Positions 40,002-49,200 of a stretch of 64,000 nucleotides of DNA are shown here, one piece after another (positions within the stretch are counted from its first letter, which is position 1; every line of letters begins with the position of its first letter). The notes beneath the pieces were generated by a model that had not been told where the DNA came from, did not search any database, and worked only from the letters and a program-made list of their open reading frames with translations. The stretch is taken from the NCBI GenBank assembly GCA_977006965.1, contig OZ345361.1, positions 2,480,001-2,544,000 on the forward strand, in the 5' to 3' direction. This stretch comes from Phymatolithon calcareum (taxonomy: Eukaryota; Rhodophyta; Florideophyceae; Hapalidiales). A program made the position numbers and the translations under genes.

Positions 40002-42401
40002 ATGATCTACCCCGGAGACGGAGATGTGGTGACGGCCGACGTCCACGACCACGAGAAGACGAATCGTAGCATCGAGAACAGATTCCCACCGAGGGCAGCC
40101 ATGGCGCAGCGCAAAACACGCTCCGCAGCCTCGAAGAGGAAAGAAAAATTACAAGAGGAAGTCGTGGATGAAAGCCCAGTTGTATCAGACGATGACGGAG
40201 TGGATGCGGCAGCTCGCGCTTTGGGTGCCTCTGGGACTGCATTTCCCGCAATGTCTGACGTTGAGCATCTGTCCGACTACTCCTCTTCCTCGGAACCAGA
40301 TGTATTGCCGGAGTCCCGCGCGCCAGGTGCAGAAGAGTCAATCGATGCAGGGGCTGAAAGCGATTCCACAATCGACGGCGAGATTAACCCAGTTGGTGAC
40401 ATCCCAATGCATTGGTACGATGGCTATGACCATATTGGCTACACACGAGACGGCGAGAAGTTCATCCCCAAGAACAAGCCATCCGCTCTAGACCTCGCAG
40501 CTGATCCGCATGCTTGGAGACGAATCTATGATGAAAAGAACGACGAGCAGCTGACGCTCACCCACGCCGAGCTCAAGGCAATCGCGCGGATGAAAACTGG
40601 GCATTACCCTGGCGCTCCGCTTGATGACCAGGGTGAGGTTATTGCTTGGAGTGGACCTGTGCGCGACACCCCGCTCCCAGCAGGCACGGAACCGAAGCGC
40701 CGTTTTTTGCCTTCGCGACATGAAGCACGCCTCGTCGTACGTTACGTCCGGGCTATGCGTGAGGGACGCATGATGCGTCCATCTGAGCGAAATGTCAAGC
40801 GTGACGATTCAGAGACGTTTCACTATGATATCTGGGAGGGGCATGAACCGAAAACACAAGAGGAAATGTCCAAGTCAGAGAGAGCGCGGGATATTATGCG
40901 TGTGCCTGCGCCAAAGGTGCCGCTTCCGAAGCATGATGAAAGCTATAACCCCCCTGCAGAGTATCTGCCGACTAAGGAGGAACGGGAGGAGTGGGAGAAG
41001 ACTGATATCGAAGATCGGGTCTCAAACTATGTACCGACGAAGCGGGACGCTCTCCGCCATGTCCCGCTTTATGAAAATTTTATCAAGGAGCGGTTCGAAC
41101 GATGTCTGGACCTTTATCTCGCTGTGCGTATTAAGAAGGATGCGGAGCAGATCACGGCGGATGACTTGGTTCCAAAACTACCCCGGCCGAGGGATTTGCG
41201 GCCCTTCCCGACAGGCAAAGTTCTTGAGTTTGGTCCTCTACCTTCTAGAGCACGGTCTATCGACGTACATCCAGCTGGACAGTGGCTTATCTCTGGCTCC
41301 GATGACGGAATTGTTCGCCTGTGGGAAATTGCAACCGGCTTCCTGAGAGCAGAGTGGTCTCTGGGTGAGCGGTTGCCAAAGATTGATGATAGAGTGCAAC
41401 CAGTTATGAATGTTGCATGGCGTCCTTCGGGGGACAGTTTTGTATTTGCAGCATGTGTTGGAAAGTCTCTATTCATCGTCGCAGCCGCTGCCGCTCTTGG
41501 GGTAACGGACATAGATGCGGACGAATTACTGCGAGGGCGCGAGGTCTCTGAAAACGGGAACGCTGAGGAGAACGGCGAAGGTGCCGGGGAAGACGAAAAG
41601 GACGAGGGGGGCGAAGGTGACGGTGAGGGAAGTGTGAAAAAAGCTGCGGATGAGTCGAAAGGAATGGCGTGGCTAGATCGAAATGCAGGTGCATTGAATG
41701 CAGGGACCAATTCCTCCACTAAGTCCCGAATGGTCGAGGTGACGCACTCACGTGCGCTAAGAGAATGTACGTGGCATCGAAGGGGAGACTACATTGGAAC
41801 CATAGGGAAGGACTCGAGCGGAGGCACCGTAGCGATCCACCGACTCACTCAGCGCAGCAGCAAAATTTTGTTCAGACGGCGATCATCCGGAGTGCAATGC
41901 ATCCGATTCCATCCCACGCGACCATTCTTCTTCGTGGCGACGATGCATCATGTGCGAATTTACAACCTGGCCGCCGAGCAGGCGGTGAAAGTGCTGAAAC
42001 CCGGTGTGCGGTGGATATCCTCACTGGACGTGCATCCGTCAGGGGATCATGTTCTTGTAACGTCGTACGACAAACGTCTCTGTTGGTTCGACCTCGACCT
42101 GTCCACTCGACCCTATAAGACGCTTCGAAATCACGATAAGGCCGTCAGAGCGGCCAAGTATCACCCAAGATTACCTCTGTTTGCAGACGCTTCGGATGAT
42201 GGCGCCGTTCACGTCTTTCACGGCATGGTGTACGATGATCTTGCGAAGAACGCCCTTATCGTCCCAGTTAAAAAACTTGGCGACGCGCACAAGGTTGTAG
42301 ACTCTCTTGGGGTCCTTGATATTGCTTGGCATCCGCGTCTCCCGTGGCTGTTCTCTGCAGGTGCTGATCGCCGCATCTGCCTTTTCGCAGATACAACATG
42401 A
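40002..42401 (+). CDS. BOP1: Ribosome biogenesis protein BOP1/Erb1
   Basis: BOP1/Erb1 with Pes1 and WDR12 forms the nucleolar PeBoW complex needed for 27S pre-rRNA processing and 60S assembly. The protein is 799 residues from the ATG at 40002, or 766 from the better-looking MAQRKTRSAASKRK at 40101. The acidic N-terminus is followed by the BOP1NT domain (IPMHWYDGYDHIGYTRDGEK; later RRFLPSRHEARLVVRYVRAM and PAEYLPTKEEREEWE). WD40 repeats begin at RARSIDVHPAGQWLISGSDD; further repeats contain IRFHPTRPFFFVAT, LDVHPSGDHVLVTSYD and KYHPRLPLFADASDDG, with the final repeat at WHPRLPWLFSAGADR. An acidic Glu/Gly-rich loop interrupts the propeller at about residues 505-550. Intron-less. Confidence 0.95.
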   Translation: MIYPGDGDVVTADVHDHEKTNRSIENRFPPRAAMAQRKTRSAASKRKEKLQEEVVDESPVVSDDDGVDAAARALGASGTAFPAMSDVEHLSDYSSSSEPDVLPESRAPGAEESIDAGAESDSTIDGEINPVGDIPMHWYDGYDHIGYTRDGEKFIPKNKPSALDLAADPHAWRRIYDEKNDEQLTLTHAELKAIARMKTGHYPGAPLDDQGEVIAWSGPVRDTPLPAGTEPKRRFLPSRHEARLVVRYVRAMREGRMMRPSERNVKRDDSETFHYDIWEGHEPKTQEEMSKSERARDIMRVPAPKVPLPKHDESYNPPAEYLPTKEEREEWEKTDIEDRVSNYVPTKRDALRHVPLYENFIKERFERCLDLYLAVRIKKDAEQITADDLVPKLPRPRDLRPFPTGKVLEFGPLPSRARSIDVHPAGQWLISGSDDGIVRLWEIATGFLRAEWSLGERLPKIDDRVQPVMNVAWRPSGDSFVFAACVGKSLFIVAAAAALGVTDIDADELLRGREVSENGNAEENGEGAGEDEKDEGGEGDGEGSVKKAADESKGMAWLDRNAGALNAGTNSSTKSRMVEVTHSRALRECTWHRRGDYIGTIGKDSSGGTVAIHRLTQRSSKILFRRRSSGVQCIRFHPTRPFFFVATMHHVRIYNLAAEQAVKVLKPGVRWISSLDVHPSGDHVLVTSYDKRLCWFDLDLSTRPYKTLRNHDKAVRAAKYHPRLPLFADASDDGAVHVFHGMVYDDLAKNALIVPVKKLGDAHKVVDSLGVLDIAWHPRLPWLFSAGADRRICLFADTT

Positions 42402-42847
42402 AATTAGGTAGAAGTTTCTTATTCTGAGAACTATAAAATTAGCTACATCCTAAACTGGCATTGCGTTCGAGCGGAAGACCTTGGGTAGGAGTAATGTAGT
42501 GGAGCTATGCACCCTCCCACATCTATCATAGTTCTTGAATTCGACTTTCTGTGCGGTTTGCTGTCTTCACGGTTGCTTCGTCGATTCGCTTCTGTTGTGT
42601 GCATTTATGCTTTCCTCCAACGTTGTATTTGCAAGCAGTGCTCTCCCAAAGAGCGAACGTCATACTGTACTTGTTGACGCTTCAAAAAGATCTCTCATCT
42701 TTTGGACAACAAGGACGATGAGAACCAGCGTGGTTGCCTTGCACAATTTTGAATGCATTCTCCTGTTTCAATTTCCTTGAGCAAAGCCCAGACAGCGCAC
42801 TTTATCTGCACAATTCTTTCTAAATTGGTTCTTGTTCGGCACGCCAC
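42402..42847. other. Spacer, no gene recognised
   Basis: Contains the 3' ends of BOP1 and of the convergent LYRM2-like gene. Nothing else seen. Confidence 0.5.
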
Positions 42848-43108
42848 TTATTTGCTTCTATATGTCAATCGCAACATCTGCTCGAGATCAGCCATCTTCT
42901 TTCTTCCCTGTGAGAGCAAAAAAGCGTGTTGACGAGGGTCGGACACCGGGCTTTTCGCTGCAAATTCTCGACGGATCTCTGCACATAGGCCGGCACGCGC
43001 TTCGGTAGGCGCCTGTCGCGCTACGCGCAGTAATGCGCGATATAATGCCCGACTCTGCGATCGCTGCAAAAAGTGTTGCAGAGGAAGTGCACGACCAGAG
43101 GCAATCAT
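42848..43108 (-). CDS. LYRM2: LYR-motif protein, LYRM2-like
   Basis: LYR-motif proteins are small mitochondrial helical proteins that bind acyl carrier protein and help assemble complex I and Fe-S proteins. The 86-residue protein has LQHFLQRSQSRALYRALLRV with the L-Y-R tripeptide, then EIRREFAAKSPVSDPRQHAF (the R-x-E-F and later T/D pattern of LYRM2) and LLSQGRKKMADLEQML, matching the LYRM2 C-terminal helix. Length fits the family (about 88). ATG start. Its promoter is shared with the divergent gene at 43479. Confidence 0.87.
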   Translation of the reverse strand: MIASGRALPLQHFLQRSQSRALYRALLRVARQAPTEARAGLCAEIRREFAAKSPVSDPRQHAFLLSQGRKKMADLEQMLRLTYRSK

Positions 43109-43478
43109 TCTATGGGGATTGTGTTCGATGTTTGTTGGTTGTCACACATTTTCCAGAAGGTTCCCCACCTTTCTTGAAACGTCTCCCTGGAGTGCTGAAA
43201 GTATGCCATGTCCCGGCTTACACCTTAAATTTAGGGTAAATTTCACCCTATGAATCTGGATAAATTGCGAGCCATCAACTCCCTCCCGCCAGGCCGCGTG
43301 CGAAATGAAAACCCCAAGAGGTGGGGACGAAACAGAGTTCGGTCATTTCAACAACGTTCGTTTCCGCCCATAGCAGTGTGTAACAGTACTGCTAGAGAAG
43401 CAGCTAATACGAGAACGAGAGACAAAGTAGAAGACCTTTTCAGTGCCAGAAGCCGCTGCTTCAAGAGTACAAGCCCTC
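43109..43478. promoter_or_regulatory. Divergent promoter region (370 bp)
   Basis: Lies between the ATGs of the LYRM2-like gene (minus) and the next gene (plus). A CCTTAAATTTAGGG-type near-palindrome occurs at about 43222-43236. No factor can be named. Confidence 0.4.
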
Positions 43479-44252
43479 ATGATGCGCGTCACAGGAAAGC
43501 GCCCGCTGGACGTGGCGCATGACGACGGACTGCGTGAGTCAAAGCGGCGCATAACGCAAGGAATAGGCGCGCTGCGTCTGGGCTCTCCTCCGTCACCTGG
43601 CCCAGCCAGCATCACGACAATGTCCCCTTTCGGAACGCGAACGCGCGTCATTCCTCGCGAGGTAAAACCGCTCGGATTTGACGACACCTTCAAGCGCGCA
43701 CTGGATACAACAGCGCATGCTCCCGTGCCTGTGCGCATTTTAGACAGCCTACCCCCAAAGCCGCGTAACAAAATCCCACGGATGCGCGACCGCGACATGG
43801 ATGATATCGCACCTATGGAAGCGGACGATGCGCTAGTGCCAGCTCCTGCAAAAAAGCCCAGGACAGCTCGCAAAGAGTCTCGTGCTCTTGTCGTCTATCG
43901 CCCTCACACTACTGTCGCCGACCTCCTTCGCCCAGCGAAGGATATCGCTACAGGGGATGCTTGGCTTGCGAGACGCGTGAAGGAATTATCAGATGATATT
44001 GTCGTGCAGGAAATCGTTGACGAAGTAGAAGAGGAAGAAATGGAATTTGATACCGACACGGAGATCGTCATTGATGAGAACGGTAACACGAATCACTCTG
44101 AACTCGCGCTGGTCCCTCTCGCAAGCGCGGCTGCCCGACGTCGCGCTCGTCGATTGGCGAATGCTTCTAGGCAGGCTGGCCCACTTGTTCGCACACAGAC
44201 TGCGATTCTGATGCCATGGCGCGACGAGGATGAGGAAATGAAGGCGCTGTGA
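43479..44252 (+). CDS. Unknown basic/acidic protein, probably nuclear
   Basis: From the ATG at 43479 the protein has 257 residues. It contains clustered basic patches resembling nuclear-localisation signals (GKRPLDVAHDDGLRESKRRI, and PAKKPRTARKESR), a short conserved-looking REVKPLGFDDTFKRALDTT block and an acidic stretch (EVEEEEMEFDTDTEIVIDEN) near residue 185, ending in RRRARRLANASRQ and an acidic tip. Mostly disordered. No family recognised. The stop lies only 16 bp from the stop of the convergent DEAH-like gene. Confidence 0.6.
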   Translation: MMRVTGKRPLDVAHDDGLRESKRRITQGIGALRLGSPPSPGPASITTMSPFGTRTRVIPREVKPLGFDDTFKRALDTTAHAPVPVRILDSLPPKPRNKIPRMRDRDMDDIAPMEADDALVPAPAKKPRTARKESRALVVYRPHTTVADLLRPAKDIATGDAWLARRVKELSDDIVVQEIVDEVEEEEMEFDTDTEIVIDENGNTNHSELALVPLASAAARRRARRLANASRQAGPLVRTQTAILMPWRDEDEEMKAL

Positions 44253-44268
44253 AACAGCACAGCCCGCT

Positions 44269-46311
44269 TTACAATTCGTCATGTTTTTCGAAAAGTCGCG
44301 GTGCTATTTCAGGTAACCATACACCGCGAACAACAGTAACTTCACGAAGATATCTCGCCCCGGTCTTCATGCACATCGCATATACAATCCACTCCGGTGC
44401 AGCACCGTGCACAACGCTGGAGGGATGGATTTGAGCACGAACATTGCTATTGCTGGTGATGTACCATGCATTCTCTCCATCGTCACCATCGTCAGAGCGT
44501 CGAGCGGCTTGGATGAAAAATCCCTCTGCAAGAGCTCTGCAAACACGCTCACCCACATTGCGACCGAGAACACTCGACATTTCAGAGTCAGCAGGTGGAA
44601 ATCGCGCTTTAAGCGCTCGAAATAACCCGTATGCGCGCTTCAAAGGACCGATGGCAACGCTGTGAGCGCGACACCAATCGGCAGAGCGATTGGCATCGCA
44701 ATAGCGACGGAAGACGTTGAGTGTCGTGATAAGATCACCTTCCTCAGCCGCGAAATTAGCACGCGAAGCTGGCTTGTGAAACAGAGCGCGTGAGCCGCCA
44801 ATGCTCTCATGTAGAACACACGCAATAGCGAGGACTTCATCGTGCACGCCAAGCTTCCCCGCCAGGCTCACACATCGTGCCATAGCCGCGTCAGCGAATG
44901 GCAATTCTGCGAATATTCTTCCACTTCCAGTCAGCGTCCCGGTGGCAGACAGCGCACCAAGATCGTAAAGCCGCTCTAGTGCCGCAGCGATATATGGTGT
45001 GCGTGGAGTGGCAGTTGAGATGTAGTCAAAGTTAGAAACGTCATCGACGCCAAGACTTTTCAGATCTAGAAGTGCGCGACTTAGCTCATCAGTTAGTATA
45101 TCAGGGGCGCACAACGCGGCCATTTGCTCCCTGTAAAATGACTCAGTGTATAACCGCAGACAAAGCCCGCTTCCGTCGCCGTTGCAAGCGAATTGTGCTC
45201 GTAAATCGGCCTCTGCACGCGATACTGCTGCCAACCCGATCCTGAACTCGCCTTCTTTCGAAGCGTAAACCCGTCGCTCATACAAACCGCAGTCAATTAC
45301 TGTCCGCACACGCACAGTACCCGCAATTGTCGCTGCTCGGGCACACCCCGTGACATACACAATCTGCGCTCCATCAGATCCGTCGTCTAATCCGCCTACA
45401 TTGTCGAGCCCGGGGCCAACTAGAGCGGCGCGAAGTGCTCGCCTGAAACCAGAAGAGCGACCATGACGTCCTGTGGCCGGCTTCGCACGGAGTCGTGCCC
45501 AGGCGTCAATGGCTTGGGCGATCTCCCTGGCAGACGAAGAGTCTGGTGCGAACACAAGCACATGCGCACCGTGCGGAAAGCCATCGCGACGCCATTTTAG
45601 GTGCACATCTGCGACGGCAGAGACTGCAGCAGAGAGCGCATCGGGGACCGGGGCGGCGGTGAATCGAGTCTGTGCGGGTCGGTGTATCGGACTATTTAAC
45701 CATGGCACGCCCGAGAATGCTGAGGCCGTGGCGATCGCGGAGGATGAGGCGCACACGGCGAGACGGAGCACCGGGCGAGTACGCTGCGCTAGACGAAGCA
45801 GGGCGAGTAGAATGTGGGCGTCCGTGGAATTGTCCTCGGAAACGACTATCGCCGACGCTGTGCTGAGCGTGGGATCCTTTCGGAGCGCGTTGAGTAGAGT
45901 TGCATGAGTGAAAAACACGAGTGAGAGTGAGGAGGAGATAAGATCGCCGGATGGGAGCGAGCGACCGAGAAAGTCAAGCCCGACACGATGCAACGGTAAA
46001 TTGCGCGATGACGAGATGCGTACACAGGACAATTCGACGGCGCGAGAGCTCGGTAAAGCAACGTACACACGCTTTGCTCCGCTGCCCCAGGCGAGCGCGG
46101 CAAGATAGGCGCCGAGCGATGCGGCGGCGTCGTTGGCGGCGAGGTATGCACCAGTGCAAAAGAGGAGCGTTGGGTGTAGTGTTAAAAGTTTTTGCGCCGC
46201 AACTAGTTCGGGTGATGTTGAGGTGGGCGCGGTAACCGCGGTGGACGAAAGCACTGGATTTGGAGCGACGGTGCCAGACTGCCAGAATGCCTCCTTCGAG
46301 GTGGGATGCAT
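44269..46311 (-). CDS. DEAH-box RNA helicase homologue lacking all ATPase motifs (pseudohelicase)
   Basis: Active DEAH helicases (Prp2/Prp22/DHX16/DHX35 group) remodel RNPs using motifs I, II and VI. This 680-residue intact frame keeps the overall layout: RecA1 about 35-210, RecA2 about 225-400, winged helix/HA2 (DELSRALLDLKSLGVDD, then ALERLYDLGALSATGTLTGS, and CVLHES) and OB fold (IHPSSVVHGAAPEWIVYAM, then REVTVVRGVWLPEIAP). Motif I GETGSGKT is FCTGAYLAAND (about 51-61), DEAH is VSEDNSTD (157-164), AETS is GCARAATI and QRAGRAGR is LRAQFACN (360-367). So ATP binding should be lost, while the C-terminal scaffold is well kept. Possible role: non-catalytic spliceosome or RNP scaffold (inference). 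ATG start, no intron. Confidence 0.8.
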   Translation of the reverse strand: MHPTSKEAFWQSGTVAPNPVLSSTAVTAPTSTSPELVAAQKLLTLHPTLLFCTGAYLAANDAAASLGAYLAALAWGSGAKRVYVALPSSRAVELSCVRISSSRNLPLHRVGLDFLGRSLPSGDLISSSLSLVFFTHATLLNALRKDPTLSTASAIVVSEDNSTDAHILLALLRLAQRTRPVLRLAVCASSSAIATASAFSGVPWLNSPIHRPAQTRFTAAPVPDALSAAVSAVADVHLKWRRDGFPHGAHVLVFAPDSSSAREIAQAIDAWARLRAKPATGRHGRSSGFRRALRAALVGPGLDNVGGLDDGSDGAQIVYVTGCARAATIAGTVRVRTVIDCGLYERRVYASKEGEFRIGLAAVSRAEADLRAQFACNGDGSGLCLRLYTESFYREQMAALCAPDILTDELSRALLDLKSLGVDDVSNFDYISTATPRTPYIAAALERLYDLGALSATGTLTGSGRIFAELPFADAAMARCVSLAGKLGVHDEVLAIACVLHESIGGSRALFHKPASRANFAAEEGDLITTLNVFRRYCDANRSADWCRAHSVAIGPLKRAYGLFRALKARFPPADSEMSSVLGRNVGERVCRALAEGFFIQAARRSDDGDDGENAWYITSNSNVRAQIHPSSVVHGAAPEWIVYAMCMKTGARYLREVTVVRGVWLPEIAPRLFEKHDEL

Positions 46312-46538
46312 TGTTGAGGGTCGCTGTGTTTGAGAACTTCCGTAGAATTTGTGTACACACGAGGAGGGGAAAATTAGCTAATTTCTAATCTTTCAGTTTT
46401 AAGTGTGAGAATTTTCCAAAGAATAGAGCCGTAGTGGATCTCGTACACCAGATCCACGATGGCTCATCTATGATTTCTCCTCCATTGTGTTCAGAGACAA
46501 AGTATACTATACATGCTTCAGAGTCATGAGGAATAGCG
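46312..46538. other. Short spacer between two minus-strand genes
   Basis: Holds the promoter of the DEAH-like gene and the 3' end of the next gene. It includes an imperfect inverted repeat around GTGGATC...GATCCACG (about 46434-46458). Confidence 0.45.
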
Positions 46539-47771
46539 TTACTCTACAATGCTTCTCACTCCTTCTTCATCCGAAGTTGCAACATCCTCGTAGAGCGATT
46601 TTCGAGTCCTATCCAATCCAAGCATGCACTCATCGCAAGCGTTGAACAACGCCATCCAGTGCGCATAGGCGTCACCAAGTCTCTTACAAAACCGCTTAGA
46701 TTCCCACAATGCCATCTGATCCTTTTCCGCCAACTCCACACCTGCTTGCACAACCTCATCGACAGGAGTCCCATCACCGAGATCGCAAAAAGCCTTCAAT
46801 CTGCTCCAAAAACTTTCCACAGCCAGCATTCCCCCAGAGAGTTGTCTCAGTTCGACAACTACATCCTGCAGAGTTCTAACATCTCTTTCGTCAACTTGGA
46901 CAACCTCTCTGCTTGTCCTGAGTTCCGCGCTCAATCCTTCGATGTACTTCGCCACATCCAATTGCCTCTCCCTAGCGCGCATCTTCTGGTTCAGAAAAAC
47001 AGCCTTCTCCTCCCTGGCGCGCAGCATTTGTGCCTCGACTTGAGCAGATATCGCTCCCACACCTGTCGCACCCAGAAATGCCAGACGCGGGCTACGGGTC
47101 GTTGCCGCTGCACCGACGACAGCTGCAAGTTGCGCTGCCTGTATGATATTTGCACGTTGACATGCCGCCTTCTCCCTCTTTTCAGCCTCCACATACAACC
47201 TATGCGCCTCATCCACAGCCGCCGCCGCAATGCCTCTTCTTTCTCTGGCGACAATAAGCGCATCACGTGCAGCAGAAATTGCATTCTCCGCATCAGTACG
47301 ACGGCCCATCTGTTCTGACTGCAGATTTCGCGCATCCTCCAAAGCTGCATCGACGGCTGAAGCGCAGTTCTCAAAGTCAAGCGCGACTTCGCGCGCCACG
47401 GGCGCCAAACCACGTGCGCGCGCAACAGACGCACGCAACGTGGCAGCGGCCGCTGGGGCGAGAGCGTCACGTAGAAGGTCACGTGCATCGTCGAGGTCGT
47501 CAAGTGCAGCCCCAGACGTTGAGCGAAAAGCTGAGGCCGCCGCATGAGCGCGCTCCGTTGCCCGGCTCAACGCTGTCATAGCACCGCTCAGTCTCTGGCG
47601 CAGGCTCGGGAACGGGGCACATTCCGCTCGTGCCCGTAGAAGCCGCGTGGATAGAGATGCCAGACGAGAGGCGAGCGCCGACAACCCGAGCTCGGCTTCG
47701 AGAGCATGACGTGCAGCGAGCACTGAGTCGCTGCCGCGCGTGGGACGCACTACCGCGCTCAATGAGCTCAT
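46539..47771 (-). CDS. Helical protein: coiled coils around a hydrophobic hairpin, unknown function
   Basis: The frame extends to 47810 with a GTG; the first ATG is at 47771 (410 residues). It is almost entirely helical. Long Ala/Arg/Glu-rich coiled-coil segments (about residues 20-225) lead to a hydrophobic stretch (AAQLAAVVGAAATTRSPRLA followed by FLGATGVGAI), then another coiled coil (about 265-325) and a C-terminal part with GGMLAVESFWSRLKAFC and YAHWMALFNACDECM. A helix-hydrophobic hairpin-helix plan is shared by ClyA/XaxA-type alpha-helical pore-formers, and by some membrane-shaping proteins, so a membrane interaction is plausible. This is architecture only; I recognise no family and make no claim of toxicity. 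Confidence 0.6.
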   Translation of the reverse strand: MSSLSAVVRPTRGSDSVLAARHALEAELGLSALASRLASLSTRLLRARAECAPFPSLRQRLSGAMTALSRATERAHAAASAFRSTSGAALDDLDDARDLLRDALAPAAAATLRASVARARGLAPVAREVALDFENCASAVDAALEDARNLQSEQMGRRTDAENAISAARDALIVARERRGIAAAAVDEAHRLYVEAEKREKAACQRANIIQAAQLAAVVGAAATTRSPRLAFLGATGVGAISAQVEAQMLRAREEKAVFLNQKMRARERQLDVAKYIEGLSAELRTSREVVQVDERDVRTLQDVVVELRQLSGGMLAVESFWSRLKAFCDLGDGTPVDEVVQAGVELAEKDQMALWESKRFCKRLGDAYAHWMALFNACDECMLGLDRTRKSLYEDVATSDEEGVRSIVE

Positions 47772-48447
47772 TATTTCTAACGTGCTGGCGCTGCTGCGCG
47801 TGCACCTCACCGCTTTTCACGCTTCCACGGGCGGGTGTTGAGGGATAACGCAGTTTGCGCTGCACAATGGAGCTGCTAAGGAGTTGAATATCGGCACGCA
47901 GATGGTGCCAACCGGGACGAGTCGTGACGAACCAGGCGCAAGTTGGATGCACGCAATCTCGATGGTTGGGACAGGCGAGCTGTCTTCGAAACTACTGTAA
48001 TTACTCTTGATCGAGTATGACTACATAATTATATATTCTGTTTTGTAATTACTATTATAGGCTTGTATGAACTGGAGTAGTGCACAACGGTCTAAATTTA
48101 CCGTCCCAGTGCTCGAACGGTATTGTAGAGTAGAGTGCCCGTACACGAGCCTTTACTATGGAGGTCACAGCCGGCAATGAGGGTTTACAAACAAGGCCAA
48201 AGAGCTAATGTACGAACAAAACTAGCTACTGTACCAAATTCTCCCATCCACGATAACGACGAATCAGCCCGCCTTCAACAATGTTCGTGATGTCCCGACC
48301 CAGGGGAGAGGGGCAATCCAGCCGGACAATTATGTAGTGAGTTTCACGAAAAACGAAAGCCTCGAGTGAACAGCCTTCTGAAAAAAGGAATAGTAGGTGA
48401 GCCGGCATCGGATGACATGGCCACATCTGCTGCGCAGCCCATGTCCC
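47772..48447. other. Spacer, no gene recognised
   Basis: Lies between the 5' end of the helical-protein gene and the 3' end of the tetraspanin-like gene. Nothing else supported. Confidence 0.45.
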
Positions 48448-49200
48448 TCACATTTCGCCCTTCTGCTTATCGATGTTAAAGCTCACCTTTGCAACTACGA
48501 TCACAAAGGCAGTAACGCATGCTAGAGCAGAGATGATCGAGAAGGCAAATAACGGCAAGTTCCACTTGCGGTAAAATAGGGCAATAGTTGACCGGCATCC
48601 ATACAACGCTCCTCCCGTTGTTGGAGTGGGACACGATTGGGCGCATCGCTCAAGAATTCCAGACCTTGTTCCAGTACAATCACCGCTTTCGAAACCTTGG
48701 CACTCAAGTTGTTTTTGAACCTTACAAAGGACAGTACTATTATCAGTCTTCGCGAGCACCGTCCATGAGCGCTCGAGGTCCTTGTAAACCGCGCTGCGCT
48801 GATTGTCCATTCCTCTGTAAACCTGATAGGTACCGACGGCAACCGCGATGTTCCCTGCAGCGCAGAGTACGAGCATGATGGCGAAAAAGGCCTTGAAGGC
48901 AGCCGACGCTCCGTCTGATTGACAGGCGCACCACGTGAGTACGGCTAGCACCAACATCATGGCTCCGATGCCGAGACCGAGCGCTGAAGCGTTCACGTAA
49001 GCGAGGAACGGTTGCCTCCATGCAAAGCGGAAGATCGAAGTTTTCAAGGAGATGAAACTGTACAACGACGCAACAAGCGTGCCAACACCACCAACGATGA
49101 AAAGTATAAATAGTGCCCAAAGTTGCGGATATCCTGCAATGCAAGGACAAACATCCTCGCACCGTTCGCAGCACTCTTCCCCGGACTTGCAGCAGCCCAT
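48448..49200 (-). CDS. Tetraspanin-like four-span membrane protein
   Basis: From the ATG at 49200 the protein is 250 residues; the frame starts upstream with a GTG. The N-terminus MGCCKSGEECCERCEDVCPC is Cys-rich and likely palmitoylated or myristoylated. Four hydrophobic spans are at about residues 26-51 (LWALFILFIVGGVGTLVASL), 70-92 (ASALGLGIGAMMLVLAVLTW), 101-124 (FFAIMLVLCAAGNIAVAV) and 216-243 (LFAFSIISALACVTAFVIVV). The extracellular loop between spans 3 and 4 (about 90 residues) has several Cys (CKVQKQLECQ, DC, C-x3-C, YGC), as in tetraspanin EC2, but the hallmark CCG is ECQG. Tetraspanins organise membrane microdomains. Fairly confident of topology, less of family. Confidence 0.65.
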   Translation of the reverse strand: MGCCKSGEECCERCEDVCPCIAGYPQLWALFILFIVGGVGTLVASLYSFISLKTSIFRFAWRQPFLAYVNASALGLGIGAMMLVLAVLTWCACQSDGASAAFKAFFAIMLVLCAAGNIAVAVGTYQVYRGMDNQRSAVYKDLERSWTVLAKTDNSTVLCKVQKQLECQGFESGDCTGTRSGILERCAQSCPTPTTGGALYGCRSTIALFYRKWNLPLFAFSIISALACVTAFVIVVAKVSFNIDKQKGEM

